Positions 1 to 5,777 of a stretch of DNA of 9,634 nt are shown piece after piece (positions within the stretch are counted from its first letter, which is position 1; each line of letters opens with the position of its first letter). The translations under genes and the position numbers were made by a program. Under the pieces are notes generated by a model. The model had not been told where the DNA came from. It worked only from the letters and a program-made list of their open reading frames with translations, and made no database searches. The stretch comes from an uncultured Georgenia sp. Its GTDB lineage: Bacteria; Actinomycetota; Actinomycetes; Actinomycetales; Actinomycetaceae. The stretch covers positions 1 through 9,634 of the forward strand of contig NZ_CALGNQ010000247.1 in assembly GCF_937958535.1 (NCBI RefSeq), given 5' to 3'.

Positions 1-591
1 CCGGGCGATGCGGCCGCGCTCGACGACGCCACCACCGTGGGCGTGGACCTCACCGGCGCCGTGCTGCCCGCGGTGCGGGAGGCGCAGGTCGAGGGCAGCG
101 ACCTGGGCCGGGTGCGCGCGGTGGGCGGCGCGTGGGAGCGGGTGACGCTCGCCGACTGCCGGCTCGACGGCGCGGACCTCGCCAACGTCGTGTGGCGCGG
201 GGGCTCGCTGCTGCGCTGCTCGCTGCGCGAGGTGCGGATGACCGGCGCGCTGCTCACCGAGGTCCGGCTGCGCTCGGTGCTCCTCCAGGGCGTCCAGGCG
301 ACGCTGTCGACGTGGCACGGGGTGCAGCTGCGCGGTGCGGTACTGCGCGGCTGCGACCTGTCGGAGGCGACCTTCACCGACACCGTGCTGGAGGAGGTGC
401 TGCTGGAGGACTGCGTGCTCACCGGCGCGCAGCTGTCCGGGCTGCGCTGCCGCGACGTCCGGCTGCGCGGCTGCCGGCTCGACGGCGTCGGCGGGGTGGC
501 GGGCCTGCGCGGTGCCCGCATCGCCGAGGAGGACGCCCTGGCCCTGCTCCCCGCCCTGGCCCGCGAGCTCGGCATCACCATCGGCGGCTGA
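1..591 (+). CDS. Pentapeptide-repeat protein, 5'-truncated by window edge
   Basis: The frame is open from base 1 and ends in TGA at 589-591, giving 196 visible codons. The first in-frame start-like codon is GTG at 37, but the repeat pattern is already under way there, so the true start probably lies upstream of the window. Most of the protein consists of five-residue units with a central L or F, such as DLTGA, ADLAN, AVLRG, CDLSE, ATFTD and AQLSG. These are expected to form a right-handed quadrilateral beta-helix. The C-terminus is different: LRGARI followed by a helix-like DALALLPALARELGI tail, an ending I associate with actinobacterial members of this family. Known relatives include DNA mimics that bind gyrase (MfpA, Qnr), but most have no known role and nothing here assigns one. 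There is no signal peptide in the visible part. A gap of 83 bases separates it from the next gene on the same strand. Confidence 0.85.
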   Translation, partial: PGDAAALDDATTVGVDLTGAVLPAVREAQVEGSDLGRVRAVGGAWERVTLADCRLDGADLANVVWRGGSLLRCSLREVRMTGALLTEVRLRSVLLQGVQATLSTWHGVQLRGAVLRGCDLSEATFTDTVLEEVLLEDCVLTGAQLSGLRCRDVRLRGCRLDGVGGVAGLRGARIAEEDALALLPALARELGITIGG

Positions 592-674
592 GGTTCGCTA
601 CGCTCGATGTCGAAACCGGGCGGCGCTGTTCGACGAGGACGTACCAGCACCTCCCGAGACAAGGAACCCGTACC

Positions 675-1238
675 ATGCGCAAGCTCATCGTCACCGCGTT
701 CGTGTCCGCCGACGGGGTCATGGAGGCCCCCGGCGGGGGCGAGTACCGAAACGCCGGCTGGACCTTCAAGGAGGTCCCGTTCGACGAGGCCGCCTACGAG
801 ATCAAGGGCCGGGAGCAGGAGGAAGCCGGGGCCCTGCTGCTCGGGCGACGCTCCTATGAGGAGTTCGCCCCGGTCTGGCCCTCGATGGAGGAGTTCGGCC
901 GCTACAACACCCTGCCCCGCTACGTCGTGTCGACGACCCTGGCGGAGGGCGACCCCCGCTGGCCGGCGACCGTGCTGCGCTCGCTGGACGAGGTGGCCGA
1001 GCTCAAGCAGACCGACGGCGGGCCCATCCTCGTCCACGGCAGCGGCCGGCTGGGTGCCGCGCTGGCCGACGCCGGGCTGGTGGACCGGTACCACCTGCTC
1101 GTCTTCCCGCTGCTCCTCGGCGCCGGTAAGCGGCTGTTCAGCGAGGCGGACAAGGACGCCACCCGCCTGGCGCTCGTCGAGCACGAGGTCTACGCCAACG
1201 GGGTGCAGAAGCAGGTCCTCGACGTCGTCACCACCTGA
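675..1238 (+). CDS. Dihydrofolate reductase family protein (RibD C-terminal domain)
   Basis: This encodes a 187-aa single-domain protein of the RibD_C/DHFR-like fold, the usual length for these stand-alone reductases. The ATG at 675 follows an AAGGAA Shine-Dalgarno-like sequence at 661-666, and the family pattern begins at once (MRKLIVTAFVSADGVMEAP). Visible motifs are SADGVMEAP (residues 11-19), the LLLGRRSYEEF nucleotide-site motif (54-64), and the C-terminal ILVHGSGRLG...LVDRYHLLVFPLLLGAGKRLF block (118-155), where VHGSG fits the usual NADPH-phosphate loop. Family members are presumed cytosolic NAD(P)H-dependent reductases. They are distinct from FolA-type DHFR, and their physiological substrates are mostly unknown. 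No riboflavin or folate gene is adjacent, so a role in those pathways is not supported. The stop codon lies inside the first copy of a 23-bp tandem repeat, and the gene converges on the glycosyltransferase gene. Confidence 0.9.
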   Translation: MRKLIVTAFVSADGVMEAPGGGEYRNAGWTFKEVPFDEAAYEIKGREQEEAGALLLGRRSYEEFAPVWPSMEEFGRYNTLPRYVVSTTLAEGDPRWPATVLRSLDEVAELKQTDGGPILVHGSGRLGAALADAGLVDRYHLLVFPLLLGAGKRLFSEADKDATRLALVEHEVYANGVQKQVLDVVTT

Positions 1239-1363
1239 CGCCGCAGGAGCACGACGCCTGACACCGCGGGAGCGCGACGCCTGACACCGCGGGAGCGCCG
1301 CGTCTGGCACCGCGGGAGCGCGACGCCTGACGCCGGCGGGGGGTGCGAGGCCGGGACCCGACG
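1234..1363. repeat. 23-bp direct tandem repeat, four copies plus a degenerate fifth
   Basis: Four adjacent 23-bp units occupy 1234-1256, 1257-1279, 1280-1302 and 1303-1325. Each begins CCTGAC or TCTGGC, then has a CACCGCGGGAGCG-like core, and ends near ACG or GCG. Copies 2 and 3 differ at one base, and copies 2 and 4 at two. A diverged, longer unit follows (1326-1363). The junction decamer GACGCCTGAC recurs at 1253, 1276, 1322 and 1360. The first unit contains the stop codon of the upstream reductase gene. The period is not a multiple of three, so the array is not a coding repeat. It lies between two convergent genes. Confidence 0.85.
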
Positions 1364-1376
1364 CCTGACCCGGGCC
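1349..1376. terminator. Possible terminator stem-loop between convergent genes
   Basis: GGCCGGG (1349-1355) can pair with CCCGGGCC (1369-1376) with one bulged G and a 13-base loop. It sits 7 bases beyond the glycosyltransferase stop on the minus strand and downstream of the reductase on the plus strand. There is no T-tract, and local GC content is so high that chance pairing is common, so this is tentative. Confidence 0.25.
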
Positions 1377-1382
1377 GGGGCC

Positions 1383-2657
1383 CTACGGCAGGTGGCCCTC
1401 GAGCAGGTCCGCCGCCGCGCGCGTGCCGCCCAGCGAGCGCAGCTCGGCCCCCAGCCGGGCCGCCGTCTGCCGGTAGGCCGGGTCGCCGAGCACCCGGTCC
1501 ACGGCCGCGCGGACCGCCGCGGGCCGCGGGGTGCCGGTGCGCAGGTTGACGCCGGCGCCGTGCCACCCGATGCGGGCGGCGATCTCCGGCTTGTCGAGGT
1601 CGCCGCCGGCGACGACGAGCGGGATGTCGTGGCGCAGCGCCTGGAGCACCCCGCCGTAGCCACCGTTCGTCACCACGACGGCGGTGCGCGGCAGCAGGTG
1701 GGGGTAGGGCACCATCGCCGCCACGCGCGCGTTGTCCGGCAGCGGGCCGGGCAGCGGCGCGGTGCGGTGCCCGAGCCCGACGACGACGAGCACGTCACGG
1801 TCGGCGAGCGCCTCCAGGGTCGGGAGGATGAGGTCGCGGGGGTCGACGTTGGCCGTGCCCTGGGTGACGTGGACGACCGGGACCTCGGCCGAGACGACGT
1901 CGTCCCACCACTCCGGCAGGGCGGTGGCGGGCGGCATCGTGCCGTCGTCGGTGAGGTCGCCGACGAAGCGGATGTGCCCGGGCAGGTCGGAGCGCGGGTA
2001 GTCCAGGCCCGGTGCGCCCGCGGCGACCACCAGCTCGGGCGAGTACCACATCGTGGCGAAGGACTCCTCGTCCGGCGGCAGCCCGGCCTCGCGGCGGGTG
2101 CGCTGGTAGAGCCGGGTGAGCGCCCGGGTGCCGGCCCGGGCGCTCGCGCCGAGCACGGCGTCGCGGAGCCGGCCGAGCGGCCCGGTGGCGGGGGTGAGGC
2201 CCAGCCCGGTGGGCGGGATGCCCTTGCCCGGCAGCCAGACGGCGATCGGGGAGACCGTCGCCCACCGGACGCCGAGGTGCTCGGCGGCGAACCGGGTGCC
2301 CATGGCCATGGGGTCCCCGGCGAGCAGGTCCCAGGGCTCCTCCCGGTGGGCGGCGAGGAGGTCGCTGAGCTGGGCGGGGGCGGTGCCGAGGAAGAGGTCC
2401 TGGAGGTTGATGAGCACCTGGCGGAAGCCCTTGCGCCCCTGCATCCGCGGGAAGGTCGCCGCGAAGTTGCGCTCGTCGAAGTCGGGGGCCGCCCGCCACG
2501 GCACGCCACGCGCCCCGACCTCCTCGAACATCGCGACGTAGGAGCGGCCGGTGTAGACCCGCACGTCGTGCCCGCGGCGCACCAGCTCGGCGGCCACGGC
2601 GCGGATGGGTCGGGCGTGCCCGGCGAACGGCATCGCGGTGAGCATGATCGAAGCCAT
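1383..2657 (-). CDS. GT1-family glycosyltransferase (MGT/macrolide-glycosyltransferase type)
   Basis: This 424-aa GT-B-fold enzyme is expected to transfer a sugar from an NDP-sugar to a small, usually hydrophobic acceptor in the cytosol. ATG at 2657 follows GGGAGG eight bases upstream on the minus strand. The N-terminal domain opens with a beta strand and then AGHARP, where H14 corresponds to the catalytic base of the GHxxP motif, followed by AAELVRRGHDV. The C-terminal nucleotide-sugar domain has VVHVTQGT (261-268), VPYPHLLPRTAVVVTNGGYGGVLQAL (316-340) and GGDLDKPEIAARI (351-363). The usual HGG of the donor motif reads N331-G-G, and the usual DQ reads DK, both consistent with a distinct subfamily rather than decay. 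There is no signal peptide or membrane helix. It is the second gene of a pair with the SRPBCC gene, 37 bases downstream of it. Donor and acceptor cannot be deduced, and no natural-product cluster is visible. Confidence 0.9.
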   Translation of the reverse strand: MASIMLTAMPFAGHARPIRAVAAELVRRGHDVRVYTGRSYVAMFEEVGARGVPWRAAPDFDERNFAATFPRMQGRKGFRQVLINLQDLFLGTAPAQLSDLLAAHREEPWDLLAGDPMAMGTRFAAEHLGVRWATVSPIAVWLPGKGIPPTGLGLTPATGPLGRLRDAVLGASARAGTRALTRLYQRTRREAGLPPDEESFATMWYSPELVVAAGAPGLDYPRSDLPGHIRFVGDLTDDGTMPPATALPEWWDDVVSAEVPVVHVTQGTANVDPRDLILPTLEALADRDVLVVVGLGHRTAPLPGPLPDNARVAAMVPYPHLLPRTAVVVTNGGYGGVLQALRHDIPLVVAGGDLDKPEIAARIGWHGAGVNLRTGTPRPAAVRAAVDRVLGDPAYRQTAARLGAELRSLGGTRAAADLLEGHLP

Positions 2658-2694
2658 GCCCCGATCCTCCCAGGCGCACGCCGGTGGCGGCCGG

Positions 2695-3363
2695 TCAGCC
2701 GACGGGGATGGCGGGCGGGCGGTACTCCGCGCGCTCCTTGATGCCGCGCAGCATCCGGGTCGTCATGACGAAGCCGGCGATCTGCGCCGTCTCCACCAGG
2801 GGTGCGGCCCACGGCTGGAGGTAGCGGTAGCGCTCGCGCACGACGAGCCGTGTCGTGTTGCGCGGGCCCGGCTCGAGGACGAAGGCCCAGCTGAAGGCGA
2901 AAGGCATACGCGCCGCGCCCTCCGCCGCCTCGTCGGGGTCGGGGGCCCCGTGGAGCACCAGCGCCCGCTCCGGCTCGGCCACGGCGACGGCGAGCTCCAG
3001 GCCGCGGGCCAGGCTCACCACGTCGCCGGGGGCGATGTCCTGCCACTGGGGCACGACCTCGTCGGCGTTGTGGATGTCCAGGCCGAGGAGCCGCTGCAGC
3101 CCGTCGTAGCTGTAGAAGCCGCCGCGCTCCTGCCCGAGCTGGGCGATCCAGGGCCACACGTCCTCGGCCGGTGCCTCGATGGTCACCGCGCGGGTGGCGA
3201 CGAGGTCGGCGGCACCGAGGAGCTCGTCGCCGGGCAGCTCGGCCGCGACCTCCTCCGGGGTCGCTCCCCAGCGCTGCTGGGCGCGGCGCGCGGCGAGCAG
3301 GCCGGCGAGCAGCGCTCCGGCGGCCACGGCCACGTGGCGGGTGGGTCGGTTCGTCGGTCTCAT
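2695..3363 (-). CDS. SRPBCC (START/Bet v1-like) family protein with N-terminal hydrophobic anchor
   Basis: The protein has 222 aa. ATG at 3363 is preceded by GAGAGGTGA with six bases of spacing. Residues 10-24 (HVAVAAGALLAGLLA) form a short hydrophobic segment flanked by Arg, consistent with a membrane anchor. A linker follows (WGATPEEVAAELPGDELL, 32-49), then the SRPBCC fold: TRAVTIEAPAEDVWPWIAQLGQERGGFYSYDGLQRLLGLDIHNADEVVPQWQ (57-108), later strands with GDVVSLARG and FSWAFVLEP, and a C-terminal helix around VETAQIAGFVMTTRMLRGIKERAEY (190-214). This N-terminus and GGFYSYD pattern recalls a common actinobacterial SRPBCC subgroup of unknown function. The fold binds hydrophobic ligands in a deep cavity. 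It is the first gene of a unit with the glycosyltransferase, so a shared lipid-like substrate is possible but only inferred. It is transcribed divergently from 3483-3719. Confidence 0.87.
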   Translation of the reverse strand: MRPTNRPTRHVAVAAGALLAGLLAARRAQQRWGATPEEVAAELPGDELLGAADLVATRAVTIEAPAEDVWPWIAQLGQERGGFYSYDGLQRLLGLDIHNADEVVPQWQDIAPGDVVSLARGLELAVAVAEPERALVLHGAPDPDEAAEGAARMPFAFSWAFVLEPGPRNTTRLVVRERYRYLQPWAAPLVETAQIAGFVMTTRMLRGIKERAEYRPPAIPVG

Positions 3364-3391
3364 CGTCGATCACCTCTCACTCCCAGCCTCA

Positions 3392-3427
3392 CCCTGGTCC
3401 GGCGGCCGTTCCAGGGGCGAAGGTCCC
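3392..3427. promoter_or_regulatory. Inverted repeats in the divergent promoter region
   Basis: The 119-base gap between the divergent genes (3364-3482) must hold promoters for both. CCCTGG (3392-3397) and CCAGGG (3411-3416) form an exact spaced inverted repeat. Overlapping it, 3414-3427 reads GGGACCTTCGCCCC on the minus strand, loosely resembling a DevR/DosR-type box (GGGACTTNNGTCCC). No clear -35/-10 pair could be picked. Regulatory function is conjecture. Confidence 0.25.
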
Positions 3428-3482
3428 TCGACAACCGCGGCCGGCCGGAGCAGGGTGGGGGTGGAGCGAGGAGGAGGCCACG

Positions 3483-3719
3483 GTGACGAAGAAGCAGAAG
3501 CCGGCGAAGAAGCAGTGGAAGGACCTCAGCGGCGGGCAGCGGGCGGGGTCGATGGTGCTCGGTGCGGTCCAGCTCGCCCTGGCCGTGGCGGCCTGGGCCG
3601 ACCTGGCCCGGCGGCCCGCGGAGCAGGTCAACGGCAGGAAGGGGATGTGGGCCGCGATCATCGCGGTGAACTACATCGGCCCGATCGCCTACTTCGTCAA
3701 GGGTCGGCGGAAGGACTGA
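3483..3719 (+). CDS. Small two-helix membrane protein, PLDc_N-like
   Basis: The protein has 78 aa and starts at GTG 3483, preceded by AGGAGGAGG at 3470-3478, the strongest ribosome-binding site nearby; the long open stretch upstream in this frame is a shadow of the divergent gene. A very basic N-terminus (TKKQKPAKKQWK, residues 2-13) is followed by a hydrophobic helix (about 22-38). Then come DLARRPAEQVNGRK and a second helix (about 55-72) reading MWAAIIAVNYIGPIAYFVKGRR. The NYIGPIAYFVKGRR ending matches the phospholipase D-nuclease N-terminal (PLDc_N) pattern, in which two helices span the membrane and a basic tail follows. No phospholipase catalytic domain (HKD) is present, so an enzyme activity should not be assigned. 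The next gene starts 68 bases downstream on the same strand. Function is unknown. Confidence 0.82.
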   Translation: MTKKQKPAKKQWKDLSGGQRAGSMVLGAVQLALAVAAWADLARRPAEQVNGRKGMWAAIIAVNYIGPIAYFVKGRRKD

Positions 3720-3787
3720 CGCGAAGGCCGGCGGCGTCGGCGGAATGAGGTACGTCCGCCCCGCGCGGCTTTGGCACGCTGGACGGC

Positions 3788-4363
3788 GTGGCGAAGGAGA
3801 AGCAGGGGGACGGACGTCCGCTGCCCGCCTGGCGGTGGTGGCACCCGGTCTACCGGTCGGTGATGCAGGTGGACCACGCCGGGTCGCGGTGGCACATCGA
3901 CGTGGATTTCTTCGACTGGGACGAGAAGGTCCACCTCTACCGCGACGGTCGCCTGGACCGGGTGCAGCGTGGCAAGGCCCGTTTCGAGCTGGAGGACGGC
4001 GCGCGGATCGAGGCGGCGATGAGCACCTACGGGCTGCGGCGCGCGCACCTCGTGCTGCCCGACGGCACGGAGCGCCGGCTCGACCCGGCGCCCGGCACCG
4101 CCGAGCGGTGGCGGGCCGACCTGGAGCGCGACCACCCGACGGCGAGCCGGCGGCTCGCGTACGTCTCCTGGACCGTGCTCGTCGTCGCCCTCGTGCTCCA
4201 GGTCCCCCAGCTCCTGGCGCTCGGCTCGGTGCTCACCGGGTGGTACGAGTTCACCTCGCCGGTGACGCTGCCGGGCTGGCTCAACACGGTGCTGTCGGTG
4301 GGCGGGACGCTCGCCGGGATCGAGCGGGCGCTGCGGCTGCGCTACCACTGGCTGCTGGACTGA
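3788..4363 (+). CDS. Uncharacterised actinobacterial protein with C-terminal membrane helix
   Basis: The protein has 191 aa, with GTG at 3788 as the best start because the sequence family-like region (PAWRWWHPVYRSVMQV) begins soon after. No strong Shine-Dalgarno is visible, so the start is moderately sure. Residues 26-98 look like a beta-rich soluble domain with many aromatic and acidic residues (WHIDVDFFDWDEKVHLYRDG, 35-54; FELEDGARIEAAMSTYG, 66-82; HLVLPDGTERRL, 87-98). A charged helix (104-116) leads to a hydrophobic span at about 124-146 (AYVSWTVLVVALVLQVPQLLALG) and a weaker one at about 159-178. It ends YHWLLD. I recognise it only as a conserved hypothetical type seen in actinomycetes; no catalytic motif is visible. 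It may share a transcript with 3483-3719, 68 bases upstream. The sugar-transport operon begins 156 bases downstream with its own regulatory region. Confidence 0.78.
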   Translation: MAKEKQGDGRPLPAWRWWHPVYRSVMQVDHAGSRWHIDVDFFDWDEKVHLYRDGRLDRVQRGKARFELEDGARIEAAMSTYGLRRAHLVLPDGTERRLDPAPGTAERWRADLERDHPTASRRLAYVSWTVLVVALVLQVPQLLALGSVLTGWYEFTSPVTLPGWLNTVLSVGGTLAGIERALRLRYHWLLD

Positions 4364-4413
4364 TGCGCCCACCCGCCCCGGACACGTGACAGACGCAGCG
4401 GGACACGGCACAC

Positions 4414-4427
4414 TGTTAGCGTGAACA
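4414..4427. promoter_or_regulatory. LacI-family operator upstream of sugar-transport operon
   Basis: The 14-base site TGTTAGCGTGAACA has identical half-sites TGTT..C and G..AACA around a central CG, symmetric at 10 of 14 positions. This is the typical architecture of LacI-family operators, whose hinge helices bend the DNA at the central CG step. It lies 93 bases before the sugar-binding protein start in the only sizeable gap upstream of the operon, and a LacI-family gene ends the same operon. A TAGCGT hexamer inside the site (4417-4422) fits an actinobacterial -10 element, but no matching -35 is evident. Binding by the encoded regulator is inferred. Confidence 0.62.
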
Positions 4428-4519
4428 TCTGCTGCCGCGACAGGCGGTAGCCGCCGACTCGGACCACGCCGTCGGGGTCGCCCACCGGATCGACAGTTTC
4501 CGCTCTCGAGGAGGAGAAC

Positions 4520-5710
4520 ATGCGTACACGGAAGTTCGTGGCGGTCGCCGCGGGCCTGACCACGGCGTTCGCACTGGCAGCGTGCGGTGGCGAGGGTGCC
4601 GGCAGCGGCGGTGGTGACGCCGCCGAGGGTGGTGCGGAGACCACCACCGACGCGGGCGGCGGCGACGCCCCCGACGCCGGTGACCTCACCATCGGCGTGG
4701 CGATGCCGACCCAGACGTCGGAGCGCTGGATCGCCGACGGCAACGCCGTGCAGAGCCAGCTGGAGGAGCTCGGCTACGCCGTCGACCTCCAGTACGCCAA
4801 TGACGACATCCCCACCCAGACCCAGCAGATCGACCAGATGATCACCCAGGGGGTCGACCTGCTCATCATCGCCTCCATCGACGGCACCGCCCTGACGAGC
4901 CAGCTCGAGGCCGCCGGCGCCGCCGACATCCCCGTCATCGCCTACGACCGGCTCATCAACGGCAGCGAGAACGTCGACTTCTACGTCACCTTCGACAACT
5001 TCAACGTCGGTGTCCAGCAGGCGACCTCGCTCCTCGCCGGGCTCGGGATCCTCGACGAGGACGGCTCGGAGAACCCCGACGCCCCGGAGGGGCCGTTCAA
5101 CATCGAGGTGTTCGCCGGCTCGCCGGACGACAACAACGCCGGCTTCTTCTTCCGAGGCGCGATGGAGACCCTCCAGCCGTACTTCGACGACGGCACCCTC
5201 GTCGTGCCCTCCGGGCAGACCGACTTCGACACCGTCGCCACGCTGCGGTGGAGCCAGGAGGCCGCCCAGCGCCGCATGGAGGACCTGCTGACCTCCACCT
5301 ACAGCGGCGGAGAGGAGCTCCACGGCGTGCTCTCGCCGTTCGACGGCATCTCCCGCGGTGTCATCACCGCGCTCCAGGGCGCGGGCTACGGCCCGACGAT
5401 CAGCGAGGGCCTGCCGATCGTCACCGGCCAGGACGCGGAGATCGCCTCGGTCGCGCTCATCGCCCAGGACGTCCAGTACGCGACGATCTTCAAGGACACG
5501 CGCAAGCTGGCCACCCAGGCGGTCGTGGCCGCCGAGGCCTTCCTCGCCGGCGAGGAGCCGGAGGCGAACGACACCGAGACCTACAACAACGGCGTCAAGG
5601 TCGTGCCGTCCTACCTGCTCGAGTCGGACATCGTCTACGCGAGCAACATCACCGAGCTGCTCGTCGACAGCGGGTACTACACCCAGGAGCAGGTCGAGCA
5701 GGGGCAGTGA
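4520..5710 (+). CDS. chvE: Sugar ABC transporter substrate-binding lipoprotein (ChvE-like, multiple monosaccharide type)
   Basis: This 396-aa protein captures a sugar outside the membrane and delivers it to the permease. ATG at 4520 follows GAGGAGGAG (4508-4516). It has a lipoprotein signal peptide: basic MRTRK, a hydrophobic core, and lipobox LAAC with the lipidated Cys at residue 22. A flexible Gly/Ala/Asp/Thr-rich tether follows (23-54), then a type-I periplasmic-binding fold from DLTIGVAMPTQTSERW (55-70). Landmarks match the ChvE group: ERW near the start, DLLIIASIDGTAL (113-124), PVIAYDRLI (138-146), FAGSPDDNNA (198-207) and LPIVTGQDAEIAS (298-310). ChvE-type proteins bind aldoses such as glucose, xylose, arabinose and galactose; the actual ligand here cannot be read from sequence. 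It is the first gene of a four-gene operon, with a LacI-type operator upstream and a strong stem-loop after its stop codon. Confidence 0.93.
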   Translation: MRTRKFVAVAAGLTTAFALAACGGEGAGSGGGDAAEGGAETTTDAGGGDAPDAGDLTIGVAMPTQTSERWIADGNAVQSQLEELGYAVDLQYANDDIPTQTQQIDQMITQGVDLLIIASIDGTALTSQLEAAGAADIPVIAYDRLINGSENVDFYVTFDNFNVGVQQATSLLAGLGILDEDGSENPDAPEGPFNIEVFAGSPDDNNAGFFFRGAMETLQPYFDDGTLVVPSGQTDFDTVATLRWSQEAAQRRMEDLLTSTYSGGEELHGVLSPFDGISRGVITALQGAGYGPTISEGLPIVTGQDAEIASVALIAQDVQYATIFKDTRKLATQAVVAAEAFLAGEEPEANDTETYNNGVKVVPSYLLESDIVYASNITELLVDSGYYTQEQVEQGQ

Positions 5711-5715
5711 CCGGC

Positions 5716-5756
5716 GGCGGGTGCGGTGCCGCCGTCGCGGCGGTACCGCACCCGCC
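5716..5756 (+). promoter_or_regulatory. Intercistronic 19-bp stem-loop between binding-protein and ATPase genes
   Basis: Bases 5716-5734 pair with 5738-5756 over 19 base pairs with one G-U wobble (5728 with 5744) and a three-base loop TCG. The structure starts 5 bases after the TGA of the binding-protein gene and ends just before the GGAGGTGG ribosome-binding site (5763-5770) of the ATPase gene. No T-run follows, so it is not a classic intrinsic terminator. Such hairpins after binding-protein genes are known, as in the malE-malF gap, to protect the upstream mRNA from 3' exonucleases and to lower downstream expression. That role is inferred here. Confidence 0.75.
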
Positions 5757-5777
5757 CACCACGGAGGTGGAGACGGT

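Noticed and set aside
1234..1325. CRISPR array
   Set aside because: The units are directly adjacent with no spacers, only 23 bp long, and no cas gene is near.
1392..2741. 449-codon plus-strand frame opposite the glycosyltransferase
   Set aside because: The translation is low-complexity R/G/A/V sequence with no family motif, while the minus strand has a full GT1 protein with a ribosome-binding site.
1670..3373. 567-codon minus-strand frame spanning two genes
   Set aside because: It is an R/P/A/S-rich shadow in the wrong frame across both the SRPBCC and glycosyltransferase genes, each of which shows clear domain sequence in its own frame.
3483..3719. Phospholipase D or nuclease
   Set aside because: Only the two-helix PLDc_N-like segment is present; no HKD catalytic motif exists in 78 residues.
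4443..4455. Riboswitch or attenuator in the leader of the sugar operon
   Set aside because: Only a five-base stem with a three-base loop (GGCGG/CCGCC) was seen in the leader, with no conserved riboswitch core, and the short GC-rich stem is likely to be chance.
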